Shown here: positions 5,552-6,808 of the stretch, piece by piece
Position numbering within the stretch: position 1 is the first letter of the stretch
Layout: the number at the start of each line of letters is the position of its first letter
Assembly (NCBI GenBank): GCA_050733695.1
Contig: JBOHTO010000117.1
Span: forward strand, 1 to 6,808
Source: JBOHTO01 sp050733695
GTDB lineage: Bacteria > Gemmatimonadota > Gemmatimonadetes > Gemmatimonadales > Gemmatimonadaceae
Direction of reading: 5' to 3'
Length of the DNA stretch: 6,808 nucleotides
Made by a program: the position numbers and the translations under genes
Notes under the pieces: generated by a model
Told to the model about the DNA's origin: nothing
Seen by the model: only the letters and a program-made list of their open reading frames with translations
The model's database searches: none

Positions 5552-6682
5552 ATGTCCATGCGTCGTCTGTCGTGCGCGCTGCTTCTGGTGGCGGCCGGCT
5601 GTTCTGATCCGGTCGAGCCGCGATCGAGCGACCTGGCCGATCCACTCGATCTCACCTATCAGCTCATCCCGAGCGGATTCCCGGAGGAACCGTCGGGAAT
5701 ACTGCTGAGCTGGATCGAACCCAATGATTCGCGTGTCGCCAGCTACGTCATCTACTCGCGTGCGTCGACTTCGGACCAGTGGAGCCGGCGCGCGGAGACG
5801 ACATCGAGCACGTTCCACGACGCGGGCTTTCCGCACCTGCAGTACTTCGTCGCATCCGTCGACGAGTTCGGCGACGAGAGCAGCGGCTCGAACGTGATCA
5901 CCGTGGATGAGCGGAATCGTCTGCCCGCGCCCACCTTCCTCGGCTCCATTTCGCTCGACGGGGCGATCCAGCTCGCATGGCCGGCGAATGCCCGTACCGG
6001 TGCCCCCGACCTCTTCGACTACTACCGCGTGTACTCCACCGTGTACGATCTCGACGCCAACATCTGCGAAGGGGATTTCTGGGTGCTCGAGGGCACGACG
6101 GTGTCGGAAGACTTCCTCGCCACGGGGCTGGCGAACGGTGCGCCGCGCTGCTTTGCCGTCAGCACCGTGAGCCGGGACGGACACGAGAGTCTGTGGACGA
6201 GCCCGCGCGCAGACACACCGCGCTACGATGCGCGGAACGTCCTGATCGATGCAGTCGAGGCGGTTCCCGCAACGAGCGGGTTCCTCTTCGACGATGGTTC
6301 GAGCTTCGGGGTGGTCACCTCCGGTACCAGGACCGACATCGACTTCCGTGTCGAAAGGGATCCGCAGGGAGGTCTGCTGCTGGCGCCCGTACGGAGTGAC
6401 GTGCAGGTCGCCCTGTACAGCGACCAGCCGGTGACTGATCTGACGTCGATCGACATCGCGCCGGAGACGGGTTTCGACCCGGCGCCCATCGAGGCGGTGC
6501 CCGGCTACGCGTATGTCTTCGCCATGACGTACGCCGACGGTCTCCACTTCGGCGCGGTGCGCGTGACGCACGTGGGTTCCGACTACCTCATCCTCGACTG
6601 GGCGTATCAGAGCGATCGGGGCAACCCCGAATTGCAACGGCTTGCGGAATGGGAGCGGCCGGCGAGGACGGGCAGCGACTGA
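5552..6682 (+). CDS. Lipoprotein with two FN3-like domains, function unknown
   Basis: I do not recognise a named family. Residues 1-16 (MSMRRLSCALLLVAAG) are a lipoprotein signal peptide; Cys17 follows AAG and should be lipidated, placing the protein on a periplasmic or outer membrane face. Residues about 31-123 look like a fibronectin type III domain, with the typical Trp (GILLSWIEP, Trp54), Tyr (YVIYSR) and YFVASVDEFGDES strand pattern. About 127-230 form a second such domain (IQLAWPANA, YYRVYST, CFAVSTVSRDGHES). Cys172 and Cys200 lie in this domain and could form a disulfide. About 231-370 are a beta-rich C-terminal domain ending in a run of strands (YAYVFAMTYADG, FGAVRVTHV, YLILDWAYQ); the end recalls HmuY-type beta proteins, but only by pattern. 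The mature protein has 360 residues. It stands 240 bases from lptD and probably has its own transcript. Binding to a surface or extracellular ligand is an inference from the FN3 domains. Confidence 0.8.
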   Translation: MSMRRLSCALLLVAAGCSDPVEPRSSDLADPLDLTYQLIPSGFPEEPSGILLSWIEPNDSRVASYVIYSRASTSDQWSRRAETTSSTFHDAGFPHLQYFVASVDEFGDESSGSNVITVDERNRLPAPTFLGSISLDGAIQLAWPANARTGAPDLFDYYRVYSTVYDLDANICEGDFWVLEGTTVSEDFLATGLANGAPRCFAVSTVSRDGHESLWTSPRADTPRYDARNVLIDAVEAVPATSGFLFDDGSSFGVVTSGTRTDIDFRVERDPQGGLLLAPVRSDVQVALYSDQPVTDLTSIDIAPETGFDPAPIEAVPGYAYVFAMTYADGLHFGAVRVTHVGSDYLILDWAYQSDRGNPELQRLAEWERPARTGSD

Positions 6683-6688
6683 TTCCGC

Positions 6689-6728
6689 CGTGCAGGCCGG
6701 CGCGGCGAATGCCGCACCGGCATGCGCG
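6689..6728 (+). terminator. Long hairpin six bases after the lipoprotein stop
   Basis: A 16-pair stem with two single mismatches closes on the loop GAAT (6707-6710). The blocks are CGTGCA with TGCGCG (one G-T wobble), GCCGG with CCGGC, and GCGGC with GCCGC. It is the strongest hairpin I see in the window and is placed where the message should end. It lacks a following T-run, and it is also the first unit of the tandem repeat array, so its role may not be termination. Confidence 0.5.
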
Positions 6729-6796
6729 GCGAATCCCGCGCGGCGTGCGCGGCGAATCCCGCGCGGCATGCAGCGGCGAATGCCGCACCGGCATGC
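6702..6796. repeat. Four-copy tandem array of hairpin-forming 23-24 base units
   Basis: Units run 6702-6725, 6726-6748, 6749-6771 and 6773-6796. Each starts GCGGCGAAT and ends GGC followed by ATGC or GTGC. Units 1 and 4 are identical over 24 bases. Units 2 and 3 differ from each other at one base and from the outer units mainly by CCCGCGCGG in place of GCCGCACCGG. An extra A (6772) separates units 3 and 4. Each unit can fold around its central GAAT: GCGGC/GCCGC in units 1 and 4, and GCGCGG/CCGCGC (with the preceding GC) in units 2 and 3. Units 1 and 4 have an alternative hairpin, ATGCCG-CAC-CGGCAT. The unit length shifts frame between copies and the array lies after a stop codon, so it is non-coding. 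The last 12 bases of the window are not part of it. Confidence 0.9.
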
Positions 6797-6808
6797 ATAG
6801 CTCGGCCG

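Noticed and set aside
5445..5708. Small forward frame starting MAMACASVGIGPAHA
   Set aside because: It begins like a short signal peptide but runs out of frame into the lipoprotein gene, has no domain and only a weak ribosome binding site.
4640..6769. 709-codon minus-strand open frame spanning the end of lptD, the gap and the FN3 lipoprotein
   Set aside because: It crosses two gene bodies, a gap and the repeat array without a domain or a convincing ribosome binding site. Its N-terminal repeats come from the palindromic array.
6702..6796. CRISPR array
   Set aside because: The units are directly adjacent with no spacers, and no cas genes are present.

Overview
The window is GC-rich bacterial chromosome from a diderm (Gram-negative-type) organism. 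It carries a Pal lipoprotein, a CpoB-like lipoprotein, TatC and an LptD/OstA-type outer-membrane barrel, so the cell has a Tol-Pal-braced outer membrane and an LPS-type export machine. The LptD C-terminus carries an RDLHDW motif that resembles, from memory, the RDLHCW motif of Bacteroidota LptD proteins. With the high GC and the Asp-Ser-Ile-Ala-rich lipoprotein linkers, this makes a member of the FCB group such as Gemmatimonadota the best guess. That placement is inference, not proof.

Layout, all genes on the + strand. Positions 1-43 are a short leader with a CACAT-type pentamer repeat and the pal ribosome binding site. pal (44-655) and cpoB (652-1509) overlap by four bases (GTGA). A 35-base gap filled by two small perfect hairpins leads to tatC (1545-2342). 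tatC overlaps lptD (2339-5311) by another GTGA. A 240-base intergenic region (5312-5551) holds a possible terminator hairpin and three further short inverted repeats. Then comes an uncharacterised lipoprotein gene with two fibronectin-III-like domains (5552-6682). The window ends in a four-copy tandem array of hairpin-forming 23-24 base units (6702-6796).

The first four genes look like one envelope operon. Pal and CpoB act at the peptidoglycan/outer-membrane interface during constriction. TatC is the receptor of the twin-arginine translocase in the inner membrane. LptD inserts lipopolysaccharide into the outer leaflet. TolB would be expected just upstream of pal, outside the window. tatA/tatB and the other lpt genes are not here.

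Most of the window is conserved envelope machinery, not a new system. The parts that deserve a second look are the terminal repeat array, the hairpins around the tatC start, the structured leader before the last gene, the unusual cysteine pattern of LptD, the 11-residue repeats of Pal, and the unassigned C-terminal domain of the last lipoprotein. Several very long open frames (up to 765 codons) lie antisense or out of frame to the genes and are judged to be high-GC shadows.
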